DNA of 64,000 nucleotides from the NCBI GenBank assembly GCA_025738555.1, contig JAOVFP010000023.1, positions 744,001-808,000 of the forward strand. Reading direction: 5' to 3'. Numbering within the stretch: position 1 is the stretch's first letter; each line of letters begins with the position of its first letter. Positions 1-11,847 of the stretch are shown piece by piece. Below the pieces are notes generated by a model, which was given only the letters and a program-made list of their open reading frames with translations, did no database searches and was not told where the DNA came from. The stretch comes from Cyathus striatus (Eukaryota > Basidiomycota > Agaricomycetes > Agaricales > Nidulariaceae). The position numbers and the translations under genes are program-made.

Positions 1-813
1 ACTGTAGTCTTAGAAAAACCGCACATTCCATTTTCACACCTGAGAATGAAAGTAGTGGTAACCCGGGTAGCACGGTCATTTCCATTCCCATCGTCAGTGA
101 ACGAATAACGCTAAAGAAAAGCTCTTACTATGTAAATGTTAATTAGGATCGTAGCGTTGCTAGATGATAAACCAAATATCATGCTTGAAACACTGTACTT
201 TAAGAGTCCAACCTAAAACCAATAAAGCTACAGATTTCGGGCGCTTTTATTATCCTGGTACTACAAATTAGAGAGATGTTAGTACTTGGGTAGTACATCC
301 ATTGACAGCTACTAATCCTTGAGTAATTATTTGGAATTTATTCGTGTTCGAGAATAATCAACGACCTAAGCCTTGACAAAGCACTAGTGGTGTCACCCAA
401 TGGGTTTCTCTCCTAGTCGGGGAAAGACTTCTTCGACTTGTCAGCTAGTGGCCATGTCTTATAAATTTAACACGAAGTCTGTTTTGTAACTTCTAAATGG
501 AATGAATACAAAATAGTACTAGCATGTCACGTTAGCAGCTCCTTCGGTGTTGCATGAGTTAAGTATTATTCACATAAGTTGTTCACAAGCGTCAGCGCTT
601 CAGCCGCAGTGCATACGGAATTGTGATCAAAAGATGACGTTACGTAACTTTGAATTAGTCATAAATTGATTTGTCAGCAAAAGTTTCAAACTAACTCATA
701 ACTTTCAAGTTGCTTTCAGGCATCTTAGTACTCAACGTCAACATTGACTCAGCACCTACTGTTTTCTATACATTTCTTACAACCTACAGCCACAAAACGA
801 TTGATCGAACAAC
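1..813. other. left-edge intergenic, no gene seen
   Basis: AT-rich sequence with no open frame of 60 codons or more on either strand and no exon-like stretch I could join to a neighbour. The last 100 bases or so should hold the promoter and 5' leader of the U2AF gene that starts at 814. Confidence 0.6.
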
Positions 814-1698
814 ATGGCTTCGCACTTGGTACGTATAAAATTCAACAACTGTGTTTGGCACTTACTCACTTTTGTTCAGGCCAACATCTTTGGGACAGAG
901 CAGGATCGCGTAAACTGCTCATTTTATTACAAGGTTGTTAAACCTGCAATATTCGTAACATATACCTAGCTAACGATAGCAGATTGGAGCATGTAGGCAT
1001 GGAGATCGCTGCTCTAGGAAGCATATCAAGCCGTCTTTTTCTCAGACTATACTCTTGCCTAATGTGTACCACAATCCTGCACATGATCCTGTTTGTAAAC
1101 TCACTGAAAAAGAGCTGCAAGAAGGATTTGATGCAGTATACGAAGATCTATATTGCGAATTGGCGAAATTTGGTCATCTTCTGGAGTTGCATGTAAGCTT
1201 TATTTAGTCTGCGAGGCTCAAGCAACTGAGTTATTTCAGGTTTGCGATAACGTTGGGGACCATCTAATAGGGAATGTATATGCGCGGTATGAATGGGAGA
1301 CTGAAGCACAGGCTGCTGTAGACAATCTGAATGAGCGTTGGTACGCGGGTAAGTAATGCTAATTTTTACCGTGCGACGTAAATTTAATTGTTCTAGGTCG
1401 ACCATTATATGCCGAGTTATCTCCAGTTACAGACTTCAGAGAAGCATGCTGTCGTCAAAATGAGAACGGGGAATGCAACCGAGGAGGATTTTGTAACTTT
1501 ATGCACTTGCGTCTTGCTTCGAAGGAACTCGTCTCTGCTTTAAAACACGGCCAACGTATCGAAAGAAAGCTTAATCCGCCTAAGACGGAGGGGGGTGGAG
1601 GTTGGGAACCCTCGAAGAGAGAGGGAGGGCGTGCTCGAAGCGCTAGTCCCCCGAGACGGGGTGGCAATAGCGGAGAGGACAGATGGACCCGCAAGTGA
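814..1698 (+). CDS. U2AF1: U2AF small subunit (U2AF35/U2AF1) splicing factor
   Basis: Small subunit of the U2 snRNP auxiliary factor, which recognises the AG at 3' splice sites in the nucleus. Five exons give 229 residues: 814-828, 880-933, 983-1192, 1240-1348, 1397-1698; all phases fit and all introns are GT-AG. The order is the family one: first CCCH zinc finger ([20 protein letters not shown]), an RRM-type UHM domain (YEDLYCELAKFGHLLEL, NLNERWYAGRPLYAELSPV), second CCCH finger (CCRQNENGECNRGGFCNFMH), then a short tail rich in Arg, Gly and Ser. Length is close to the usual 215-240. The first coding exon holds only five codons (MASHL), so a simple ORF scan misses the start. The intron-rich neighbourhood fits a genome that needs the full U2AF dimer. 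Confidence 0.95.
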
Positions 1699-1937
1699 AG
1701 CTGGCTCACATATCAAAAGTTTGACTAGTATATGTTCTCTTTTATCTGGTTTCTATACATAACCCGAGAGTAAATACATTGACAACGGAAACATTTTTCA
1801 GTGAGTAGTAAGTGCCCTCTATCCTCGCCCAAATGTGTGTCTGTCGCAACACCATAAGAAAAAACGCTTGCCGTTCTCATATTGATTTCATTTCTGTACA
1901 CATCACCAAAATATGAGGACGAAGGTTGCTATGCCTG

Positions 1938-2900
1938 TTACACAAGCCAACCGTAGTATTCACCTACTTCAGGACTGTTGGCCAACTGTGGCCATTGTAC
2001 TATAAATCTGCAAAATCACAGTCAGAATATGAAATGAACTAAGCCGTATTCCATGTTACCTGTCTACAAGTGGACGAAGGAGCTTCCCGGAAAGTGATAG
2101 TTTTCTTACACGGGCAAAAGATTCGATGTAAATAATTTTAGGGGCTTTCAGACCAAGAATCTTCAGTAGAACGTCAGCTACGAAAATAAAATAAAAAGAG
2201 AGAGATGGGATGCCCAACACGCACTCTGTTAACGTACACCGCGATGCATAGAACTAAGCACGTACCCGGTCCGTTCAGAAGTAGAACGTCCGCAAAAGTC
2301 GACTGGGGTCCTTTCCGGGAGAGAATCGGAGATAAAGTCACATAGTATAGACAAGTCAAAAGGGAGCGAAGCACGGTGCCCGGTGTGGTGAAGAGAGACT
2401 GATGGACACGGCGCGCACGAGGTATGGTTAAGATACGAAAGGTACTGTTCTCCGACTGTGGACCGTCCATTTGGATCAACGAAAAGAAGAAAATGAAACG
2501 GGGATGCCTACCAAAGGTGTGGTTTCCCCGGTGTTCATGGAGAATTCCAGGGCCACAGCCTTCTGGGAACTGAGATTGTCTCCTTCACTGACGATATATG
2601 TACGTGGACTATAACGTTGGAAATCCAGTGCTGCGAGAAGGGCTATTGCTTCATGAGTGTGGCCGCCTACGAAGTCAAGCTAAATTGATACTTAAACCGG
2701 AAGTTACGATAGTAGACCTTACCAGACCCGAGAAATACCGCTAGAGAACAAGTATTTGAAGCGTTCGGAAGATTCTCCCTACTTCCCTCAGCAGCATGAT
2801 TATTTGGAAAGACCAAATAGAGTCGAATGACAGCCAACGTGAAGAAAGCAACCGAGGCTAAAAGAAAGGACATCGACGTGTAATCGATACTTAATGTCAA
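1938..2900 (-). CDS. ALG14: ALG14, subunit of UDP-GlcNAc transferase
   Basis: Membrane anchor of the Alg13-Alg14 enzyme that adds the second GlcNAc to dolichol-PP-GlcNAc on the cytosolic face of the ER. Five exons, 244 residues: 2900-2723, 2666-2512, 2455-2225, 2160-2060, 2007-1938. An N-terminal membrane helix (about residues 10-25) is followed by the family signature LGSGGHTHEAIALL, split by intron 1 within Gly, then FADVLLLNGPGTC, IIYIESFARV and the C-terminal FIVQWPQL...YYGWLV. For intron 3 a nearer donor after NGP would delete the conserved GTC; I chose donor AGA|gtgcgt and acceptor gaag|ATTCTT, with a CTGAC branch site just before it, which restores the family pattern. It converges with U2AF1 and shares a 656-bp promoter region with CDC23. 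Confidence 0.94.
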
Positions 2901-3556
2901 TTGAAAAAGATCAAGTTTACTAGATATGAAATTGGCAAGAAGCAGCCTAAGCCCGGTTCGGTGGATGATCTGGTACCGCTGAGTCTATACCAGCCTAATG
3001 GGTAGGGCCTACTTGAAGTATTGAACAAGTGGTAGATCAAAGCGAACTGGTGGATAACAGGGGTTCAGAAATAGATTGCAGCTCGTTCTGGTAGGTGACA
3101 GTGCAGTGGGGCCTCGAGTTCTTGAGTTCTTTAGTTGATAGTTATATAAAGTTTAAACAAATACGACAGTAGGCTTCCTGCGTGCCCTAGCGTTACGGAA
3201 TCAGTTCAGCTGTAAGCTGCAATTTTGGGCTAAGTCTTGAAGCTTGAAGACTAACTTGTGCTCACTGTGCTCTGAGTCGGAAGCTGAGATGATCGCGTCG
3301 TGTCCAAAAGCAACAACAGCGCGTGCTGCGTGACCAGCCGCGTCCAGTCCGCTAAGCGCTTCTCCGGAGTCCGCGACCATCTGCTATATTTTATCGCGTA
3401 CCATACAGAGTAAGTACTTACATTGACAACTCGTCGCACAGGATATCAACCAGTCTCACTCCAGCTTTTTGTACCATCTCCTTTCCATCTCCCGTCTCGA
3501 CCTGTCTTTGCCTCCACTCATTCGGACCGCTTTCCCCAACGGCTTCAACTATTACA
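2901..3556. promoter_or_regulatory. divergent intergenic ALG14/CDC23
   Basis: 656 bp between two divergent starts; it must contain both promoters. A candidate 5'-UTR intron for CDC23 is visible near 3411-3441 (gtaagt ... cgcacag). I see no other gene. Short open frames on both strands have no family resemblance. Confidence 0.5.
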
Positions 3557-5999
3557 ATGGACACCGACTTTGTGTCAGAGCTTCGAAATGCTGCCAGAGA
3601 ATGCACAGATAGACGGATTATTATGGCTGCAAAATGGTGCTTTATTGCTTTTATCCTCTGACTGTGTCAAGTAACATTTTTCCAAGGTCTTCGGAGCTGC
3701 TTCTCTCTATACCCGCCTCAAAGCGAGTGTCCAAGCAAAACCTATCTCACCTCTCTGAGTTTTCTACTTCTACTCCGGCAAGATCTGCTTCGCCACGGAA
3801 AACTACGTCCTTTGCAGATCACTTACCTACCGTTTCTCAACCATTGACGCATGATTCTGTTCCAATGACCCCGCTTCATCGACAATATTCTTCCGATCTA
3901 TTATCGAGGTCAAATAACCTCCATGCATTGGAATCAGGTTTAGAATGCGAAGATGATGCCCTTTTTGCTGCTCATGCATGCTTTGATGCCAGGGAATTTC
4001 TGCGGGCAGCACATATTTTGCAAGATTGCAGAAGTGAAAAGGCACAATTCCTACGTATATATAGTCAATTCATTGTAAGTTTCTCAACTATCCCTGTGGG
4101 CCTTTAAATTTAACTCCCCATTCAAATAGGCTGCCGAAAAGAACGCTCAGATAGATTGGCATAAGTTAGATAGTAAGACAATTTTTGAACGAATGTAATG
4201 CACCACCTCAATGATCGCAGGTAACAGACATCAGCCTTCCATACCCATTAACACATCCCTAAATGATCTATTACTGTCTGTCAAGGATTCCAACGATCCG
4301 TGGCTACTTTTTCTGTGCGTCGCTAGCTTGTACGCCTTAGTGCTGCTGGCATCTCTAAGATTATTACAACAGGAAAGCTCTGTTTCTTTCACGGTTGTCC
4401 AGGAGGGAAGAAGCGATTGAGAGTGTCATGCTATCTATTGCTGGATTTCCATGGAACTGGTCTGCCTGGACATTGTTTGGAAGCTGTATTGGGGATGGGG
4501 AAGAGGTGGCTTTAGCCCCGTACCGTTACAAACTAAGCTAACGCCTTCGACAGCTACAATCACTACTCCATTTGCTGCCCTTACCTATATATCATCCCCT
4601 CGTTCAAATGTTTCAAATCAAAACAATGAGCGAACTTCACAATCCATCGGAACATGAGCTTGGTTTATGTGATCGACTTTTGAGTGCGGATTTTTTCCCT
4701 GGTAGCCTTTGGCTAATGAGTCTACGCGCATGCGTTCTCTATCATCTTCACGGTCAGTCATATCTGCCTGACTAACTTGTATGTGTGTTGATGGACAAGA
4801 ACAGAGTTTCCTCAGGCTGAAATGCAGTTCGAGCGGATTTTAGCAATGGATCCTTATCGCATTGATGATATAGATGTATTCTCCAACATTCTGTATGTCA
4901 CAGGCAATAAAATCAAACTGTCACGTCTGGCGCATGAATTTCTTGCGTTAGACAAAGACCGGCCAGAAGTCTGTTGCTTGGTTGGTGAGTTACCAGTCGA
5001 TTGGGTCATTGCATCGACTTCTGACACCTGCGTGAACAGGTAATCATTACTCACTCCTCTCGCACCATGAGAAAGCGATTAAGTATTTCCGGAGGGCCAC
5101 GCAATTGGATAGAACATATCTATCTGCATGGACCTTGATGGGCCATGAGTATGTCGAAATGAAGAACTCCCATGCTGCCATTGAAGCTTACCGTCGTGCC
5201 GTGGGTAGGAAGCTTTAGATATCTAGTTGTTAATATGTCGCTTAATCATTACTTTCAACAGATGTTAATCGGAAAGACTACAGGGCATGGTATGGTCTTG
5301 GCCAGGCATACGAACTGCTAAGTATGCATCATTACGCCTTACATTACTATCAACATGCTACTGCTCTGAAGTGAGTAGTTCATGATTCCCCGGGAACTTA
5401 TCAATGCTGAAACCGCTCCGTTGCTACCGAGTAGACCATACGACGTCCGCCTTTGGCAAGCCCTCGCCATGTGTTACGAGGAAATCGGACGGTAATGTCG
5501 TTTGATTTGTTCTCGCCTTTTCTCCTTAAACCTGACATAGAAAACAAAAAATGTGGGTACTCGTAGACTTCGGGAAGCAGTGGAATGCTATAAACGTGCG
5601 CTGATTACGGCGGATCCTCACGAAATCACTATCAAGATGAAGCTTGCAAAACTTCACCTTAGCCTTGGTGAACATGCAGAGTCAGCTGCATATCACCGAA
5701 GGATTGTGGAGGTCTGCCAAGCAGATGGTTGAGTGACATTTTCCTAGGGTTTTCTTGGCGTAAAGGCAGCTAACAAACATAACCTCGGGTGTTATCCACT
5801 AACAGCACGACCAATTCAAGATTACGCTAAATCGAGCTTAGAAGTTGCCGAATACGAGATGCAAGTCGCGAACGGAGATCTGCTGCTTGCGAAAGACTAT
5901 CTTGAACAGGTTGCAGCGAGTAATGCGGAGGAGGTCGGGAGAGCTGCGGAATTATTGAAGACTGTAAAAGCCAGGATAGAGAGTGGAGAAAAAGAATAG
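3557..5999 (+). CDS. CDC23: anaphase-promoting complex subunit 8 (APC8/Cdc23)
   Basis: TPR scaffold subunit of the APC/C ubiquitin ligase, which drives exit from mitosis in the nucleus. Twelve exons give 605 residues: 3557-3636, 3687-4074, 4130-4172, 4221-4329, 4373-4505, 4554-4752, 4805-4984, 5040-5204, 5262-5370, 5435-5491, 5567-5727, 5806-5999; all phases agree. The N-terminal part has the APC8 pattern [17 protein letters not shown] and [20 protein letters not shown], then a Ser/Thr-rich insert around residues 45-110. The C-terminal half is a run of TPRs, for example [39 protein letters not shown] and [20 protein letters not shown]. Length matches the family (about 560-660). The last 60 residues are helical and charged. 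Adjacent genes show no functional link. Confidence 0.94.
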
Positions 6000-6125
6000 A
6001 TTAAGAAGTTAATGTGTCAAGCGTAAGATGTACAGTACTACTTGCACATGCACTTATTTTAAGACCTATGCTGTGTAAGATTACCTACCCTGAAGACGCA
6101 GAGAGGTCACGGGCCGTGTAAATTC

Positions 6126-7580
6126 ATGGTAGAAATGCAGATGAAAATGTCGACTAGCGCAGAAAACAATTCCGTCTCTTCGTCTTCTCTTCTGTCATCT
6201 CGTTTGTCCGAATTTCCTATCGAGAACTCTCCGACCCACAATGTATCCAATCCCTCAGTTTTCTCTGCACCCCTCACTTCCATGCGTTCTTCTACTTGGC
6301 AGCCTACATCTCATCCATATTCACCTCGTTCTTCCCCATCTCCGTCAAAGCTCCCTATCAATAACACCCTGATTCCAAATAATGCCGCCTCCAAGGAGCG
6401 AGAAATCATGAATCTATCCGCTACTAGGTCTTTTACAATTTTATTTCCTCCCGGTCCATCTCATCACCTGTCAATACCACAGGTTTGCAGCTCGTTTGGC
6501 CCTTGACCACCAGACCATCCTTCATCCTGATGTGGATACTCCTTTCGCTGATGAAGAAGACGTAGTCAATCGCTTGCTGCCCTACCATGTTGTTCAACAC
6601 CCGCAGCATGACTCGATCCAATCGAGCTTCGCAAAAGCCAAGGGAAAGGGAAAAGCATCTGAGCTCAAACGGGAGATTGAAGGTATATAGCTTATTGTTT
6701 TTGCCAGTTCCCAATCTTAGCAATCTTGGCAGAAACTGAGTTCGCTCTGCAATGCTTCAAGCGGAGAGAAGCTCTTCGAGGGCGCTTTAGGAAGATAAAG
6801 ATTGGTGCTGGAAAGGTTAGCGTCGCGTCTACAAATATATGCATGCTGGACGTCATTTATTTCCTTCATTTCCAGCACAGTGCCCCAAGTGATCAAGCCT
6901 ATGTCTTAGCACAGGCTGTGTTGGAGACAGACCGTTCCGAGAATACGTGGCTTACAAGCGAGCTACGGTCGGCTCGCTCAGAGCTGGAGCGGATAGAGCG
7001 AGAGAAGCGTGCGGCAGCCCAAGCAACGCGCATGGTGCAATTCTCTAGTATTCCCGCGACGGCCACCCAATCGGTGCAGCCGCAATACTATCATCGATAT
7101 CCTTACGCGTATACTCAAGCGTATGGTGCTCATATACCATTGAGTTCTACTTCAACCTTCCCTGTTTCTCCGGCCCAATCAACGGTCACTACGCCTGTTA
7201 CACCAAATGCGGGGCAATCTCCATATCAGTCCAGTGGTGCCATACCCGTTCAGCTTCCTGTATCCTCACTTCCTGCACTCCACGCACTTGGCATCGTCCC
7301 TGTACCGGCCACATCTCTTCCACCCGAGGGACAACCACAGCCCCCAGCCGTTCTACGTGGATCTACGGCTAATGGAGTCATGCTTAGCCTTGAAATTAAC
7401 GTTTCATTACTGCTCCCTCCTCAGATGAGCGGCTTGGCGATGATTTTAAATTCTTTGATGTCGAGAAGCACATCTGCACCTGGAACGGCGAGCAATAGTG
7501 TGGGATCAGCCACAGGTATGCCATCATCGTCAATGTCAATCACGGGAACATCTACATCGGGGACAAACGCCGGCACTTGA
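6126..7580 (+). CDS. GLTSCR1/BICRA-domain protein
   Basis: Likely chromatin-remodelling accessory protein. Exons 6126-6427, 6483-6682, 6733-6815 and 6876 onwards. Residues 1-100 are Ser/Pro-rich and disordered. From about residue 101 comes the GLTSCR-type core: FAARLALDHQTILHPDVDTP, then FADEEDVVNRLLPYHV, a Lys-rich linker, then ALQCFKRREALRGRFRKI and a helical segment with ERIEREKRAAAQ. The combination of a PD..TPF..EDVV.RLLPYHV block with a following helical segment is characteristic of the GLTSCR1 (BICRA) conserved region of metazoan non-canonical SWI/SNF complexes; that fungal members do the same is inference. The remainder is Pro/Ser/Thr-rich. The last 50 codons are uncertain: an alternative frame from 7423 reads DERLGDDFKFFDVEKH, so a further intron before it may change the C-terminus. 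Confidence 0.72.
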
Positions 7581-8071
7581 TATCATGACGCCAGTGCCAC
7601 GTTTCGTGGACTCGTTCTACGGACTTGCTCAGTAGACTTCCTTGGTCGACGGAGAATAGATGGTTTCCGGCTGCAACAAATAGTTACTTGGGTAGTGAGG
7701 CGGACTTGAGGGACTTGCGAGCACCTAATTTGTATGCTGTTTGATCTTTCGCCACTGTAGATTTACATAAAATTACTGGGGATGCATTTTTTGATTGTAT
7801 ATGACGTCGTTCTCGAATATGTAAGGATGCAAGCTTAGTATGCAAGTACTTAAGTACAATCTAATTTCCAGTTCAATGGACCACTTTGGGACCACTTCTC
7901 CCATTTCAGTGAAAAATGTTTTTGAAGATGACGATTACATAATCAGGCAATGCAATTAAGGAGTCCCGCCATCAGAACAACCTTCGAAGCTTCGCACTGT
8001 TACGACGTCTTCTACGCGTCTCTTTTCTGGATTCCTCTGGTCTTACGTCCATTCTACCTGACACTCCTTCC
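7581..8071. other. intergenic GLTSCR1-domain/CLC
   Basis: 491 bp holding the 3' end of the upstream gene and the promoter of the CLC gene. It includes the 12-bp palindrome at 7846-7857. No other gene seen. Confidence 0.5.
7846..7857. repeat. palindrome GTACTTAAGTAC
   Basis: Perfect 12-bp inverted repeat. The same core, tandemly extended, occurs at 33820-33838, and a related palindrome with a different centre is at 37441-37454; all three lie between genes. Confidence 0.6.
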
Positions 8072-11000
8072 ATGGCAGGCCTTGAAACTTCTCGTCAAGC
8101 CTCTGCACCGTCCCCGACAACTTGGAGGCGCGAACGTTTGCTTCGGATCGGCAGCAGTACCGCCGTCCAAACTCTTCCTGCTGCTGCACCTGATGGCGAT
8201 AACTGCATTTCCGGCCAATATTCTCCTCAGGAATTCCAGCCGACAGAAGCTACAGATGACTCTTTGTTGCAGCGCCACAGCAGCATTCAATCCTATGGCA
8301 CTCTTCCCGCGCGTCGCCGCCCATATAACAAGCATTCTTTAAATTTCAATACACGGCGTGGTCTTCCAAGCCTTGATATACTACATCGCTCATTCTCCAA
8401 CCCAGCCACGCCCCTGGACTCATCATCCGCTTTTAGATATTCTGGGTTAGGCGGGCAGCGGCCCATCTCTGCTTACGATGAACCCTTTCAATCCAAGGAC
8501 GATGACGAGACTGATATCGATGCAAAGATTAATGGTATACGTGTGTGGTATTCATCCTTTTCCTCCATTGACTGGCTGCACGACGCCATCAAAGACTCTG
8601 TGCGCTTCTCCAGGTTGCGACGGCGTAAGTCTCTGAAGGCGAGGTTACGCCTATTATTTGATAAAAGCCTTGGATGGTTTATTGTAACCATCGTTGGTTT
8701 TCTTACTGCTCTCGTTGCGTTTTTCGTTGTACGAAGCGAACAGTGGTTGTTTGACTTGAAAGAGGGCTATTGCTCTGCTGCGTGGTGGAAAGCGCGTAGG
8801 TTCTGTTGCCCCCAGCTAGAATACGGGGACAATAGTACTTTAGCAGAAACTGAAGCTTGCCCTGCATGGGCTACATGGTCACAGTTTTTCTCTCAGCCCG
8901 AAGGTAGCCACACCGAACAAGTGGTGGGGTACATATCATATACAGTCATTGCAGTAAGCCTTTCGGAATCCGTCGATGCTTGCCGGTGGTCACCCTTGTA
9001 CAGCTTACTCTAGCTCTAATTTCATGCCTGCTCACCATTTACCTTACGAAGTCCACGACCTTTGTAACCCGTAAAGAATCCGGCGTCCGTGGATCCGAAC
9101 TTTCGGATCTCGACAATAAAGTCTCCGACCCCCCTGATGCTGGACCGACGCGTAAGGTCATGTACTATGTAAGTAACTGAGATTGAAGCAAAGTATCGCA
9201 AGGCTTATGTGTTGTTAGGCTGCTGGAAGCGGGATTCCGGAGATTAAGACTATTTTGTCCGGTTTGTGCCGTTTGGTCTTTACAATTATATTCCTAATAT
9301 TATTAAAAGGCTTTGTAATTCACGGTTATCTTGGAGGACGAACATTATTCACCAAGTCAGTGGGGTTAGCGCTATCCGTTGCATCTGGCCTATCTTTGGG
9401 GAAAGAAGGACCATTCGTCCATATTGCTAGCTGCATCGGAAACATTGTCAGCCGCATCACCAACAAATATGAGACCAATGAAGGTTCGGAAATCGTTTGT
9501 TCTACCTTTTGTGGTATTAATATTGCGTCAGCCAAACGTCGTGAGATCCTAAGCGCTGCATGTGCTGCAGGCGTCGCTGTTGCTTTTGGTGCCCCTATCG
9601 GAGGTACTCTGTTTAGTTTAGAAGAAGTATCTTACTTCTTTCCCCCGAAGGTAGTCATTTATTTAACGATGCTTATTAATTTGCCGAACAACCCATTTAC
9701 ATAGGTTATGTGGAGAAGGTTGGCTTTCGTACAGTCCTTCCTCAGCTCAATGAACTCAAATTCTATCCAGTTTCTTCTGTGCTATGATCGCGGCTATCAC
9801 CTTGAAGGTGCTAGACCCGTTCGGCACGGGTAAGCTGGTTCTATTCCAAGTAACATATGACAAAGTATACTCAGTGTACCACCTCTACTGCATATTATTC
9901 ACTTTTACTTAGGATTGGCATGCATATGAGCTGCTTCCCTTTCTGTTTCTTGGCTTACTTGGGGTTAGTGATGCTTTTGCATAGCTGTCACCGTTTTAGT
10001 AACGTAATGTTCTGCAGGGTGTGTATGGAGCATATTTCTCGAAACTGAATCATAGATGGAGTAAGCACGTTCGCAATGGAACATGGATGAAATCCCATCC
10101 CATAGCAGAAGTGCTTCTTGTACGTATTACGGTTGCCACTATTTTTCTGTACTAACGAATGGCTAGATTACTTTCGCAACAACACTACTTTGCTTCCTCA
10201 ACCCATATACCCGCATGGGCGGCACAGAACTTGTGTATAATCTTTTCTCAGAGTGTCAAACAGGATCGAGAAATTCTCATTCTGGACTTTGCATTGTCGA
10301 CCCAGGGTCTTTTGAACATGCTTGGCCCGTGATCCGGGCCATTTTAATTGCAATGCTTGTGAAAGCGACCTTGACGATAGTCACATTTGGTATCAAAGTC
10401 CCTGCAGGCATTTTCATTCCAAGCTTAGGCGTAGGAGCGTGTGCAGGTCGGGTTGTTGGCATCATCATGCAGTGGCTACAGATGCGGAACCCGGATGGAA
10501 TTCTTTTTCATTCGTGTAGAGGTAATCTAGACTGTGAGTAGCTTGAAACCGTAAAGGGTTTCGCAGCTTATCTGTTGTGTAGGTATTATTCCCGGATTGT
10601 ATGCAATGGTCGGTGCAGCTGCTACCCTGTCCGGTGTTACGGTATGTATCGTCAAGACTATTTCTCCCTGTGCTCATGTCTTGTGTCAGAGGACTACTGT
10701 TTCGCTTGCCGTAATTATGTTCGAACTTACGGATACACTTACCTACGCAGTACCCGTTATGCTTTCAGTGCTTGTAGCCAAAACGGTTGCAGATGCTTTG
10801 GAGCCGAAGGGGATATACGACCTTGTCATAGAGCTGAATCAATTACCCTATCTTGACTCCAAGCATGAATATCTGTGGGGTAATGTTCAAATAAATGATA
10901 TCGTGAGTCGTAAAGTGGTAACTTACAATCTAGCCTACTAATTTAATAAATATAGGTTTCAAAAGACGTCGAAATTATACGGCTTGATCGTAAGAATACC

Positions 11001-11627
11001 GTGGAAAGTCTTCGTGACCAACTGATTTCAATCAGTTCCAACGGTAACGACGATAGCGGCTTTCCTATTCTGAAACGAGACAATGATGATGAAGGCATGA
11101 GAATGGTAGGATACATAGGTGCAAATGAACTTGAACACGCCTTAAGTACTGAGAAAGATATATAGCTTTATCTGCTTCTACCAACTGATATATGCTCCCG
11201 ACAGGCATTGTAGCGGATAGCGCTGAAGAAAAGGTGCACTTCCACACGACTTACTCTCATGACTTGGCAGCGTCCTCGATATCATCCTTGATGGAAGCCG
11301 CTCAATTACTAAACTCAGATCCATTCGATTTCAGTGTATATATGGACGAGGTATGTACACATTCGAATTCCCATTATATAGAATGGTCTTTTATGTTTGT
11401 ATTCAGGCACCGCTAACCGTGCAAAATAACTGTCCGATGGAAATGGTACATCAATTCTTTGTTAAACTTGGAGCACGATACGTCGTGATAACTGACACCG
11501 ATGGATTGTGTACGTTATCTATTCCTTTTCAAAGTGTACATGACTAATGTTTGATTGGTTAACAGATGAAGGTGTTATTGACAAGAAAACATGGCTGGCA
11601 TTTCTCAGCGGTCTTGAAGAGAAGTAA
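8072..11627 (+). CDS. CLC-type chloride/proton exchanger (Gef1/ClC-3 to -5 class)
   Basis: Voltage-type anion transporter of endomembranes, probably exchanging two chloride ions for one proton. The start MAGLETSRQ is followed by about 200 disordered cytosolic residues, then a first helix ([20 protein letters not shown]). All three CLC selectivity motifs are present: GSGIPE (9226-9243), GKEGPFVH with the gating glutamate, and [12 protein letters not shown]. The proton glutamate context [12 protein letters not shown] is also kept, which argues for an exchanger, not a channel. Two CBS domains follow ([19 protein letters not shown]; then [20 protein letters not shown]), ending at [13 protein letters not shown]. 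More than ten short introns interrupt the gene; one around 9720-9771 splits MWR from SFFCAMIAA, and one at 10640-10687 separates GVT from [14 protein letters not shown]. Confidence 0.93.
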
Positions 11628-11791
11628 TGAATGCATTACAAGCTATATACTTACATATGCCAGATGGAATTGTACATTCATATATTGTAACTTGGTTGTA
11701 ACTTGTCAATACGTACTTCAATTCTAAAATCAACAGTTATTTTATTTGTTGTTATTTATCAAAGACTTCTTTTAAGTTCCCACACTCACCA

Positions 11792-11827
11792 ATGCAGAAG
11801 ATGAACTTGAGGCAGCCATGCCCTTGA
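11792..11827 (+). other. possible uORF 1 of SmD3 (11 codons plus stop)
   Basis: ATG at 11792 opens a short frame ending in TGA at 11825-11827, just before the SmD3 start. It matters only if transcription starts upstream of 11792, which the sequence does not settle. Confidence 0.3.
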
Positions 11828-11847
11828 CTAACGACAACGATGGCTAA
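11818..11847 (+). other. possible uORF 2 overlapping the SmD3 start
   Basis: ATG at 11818 opens a 9-codon frame whose TAA (11845-11847) lies inside the first codons of SmD3, which starts at 11840 in another frame. Translation of this uORF would compete with the main start. Confidence 0.3.
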
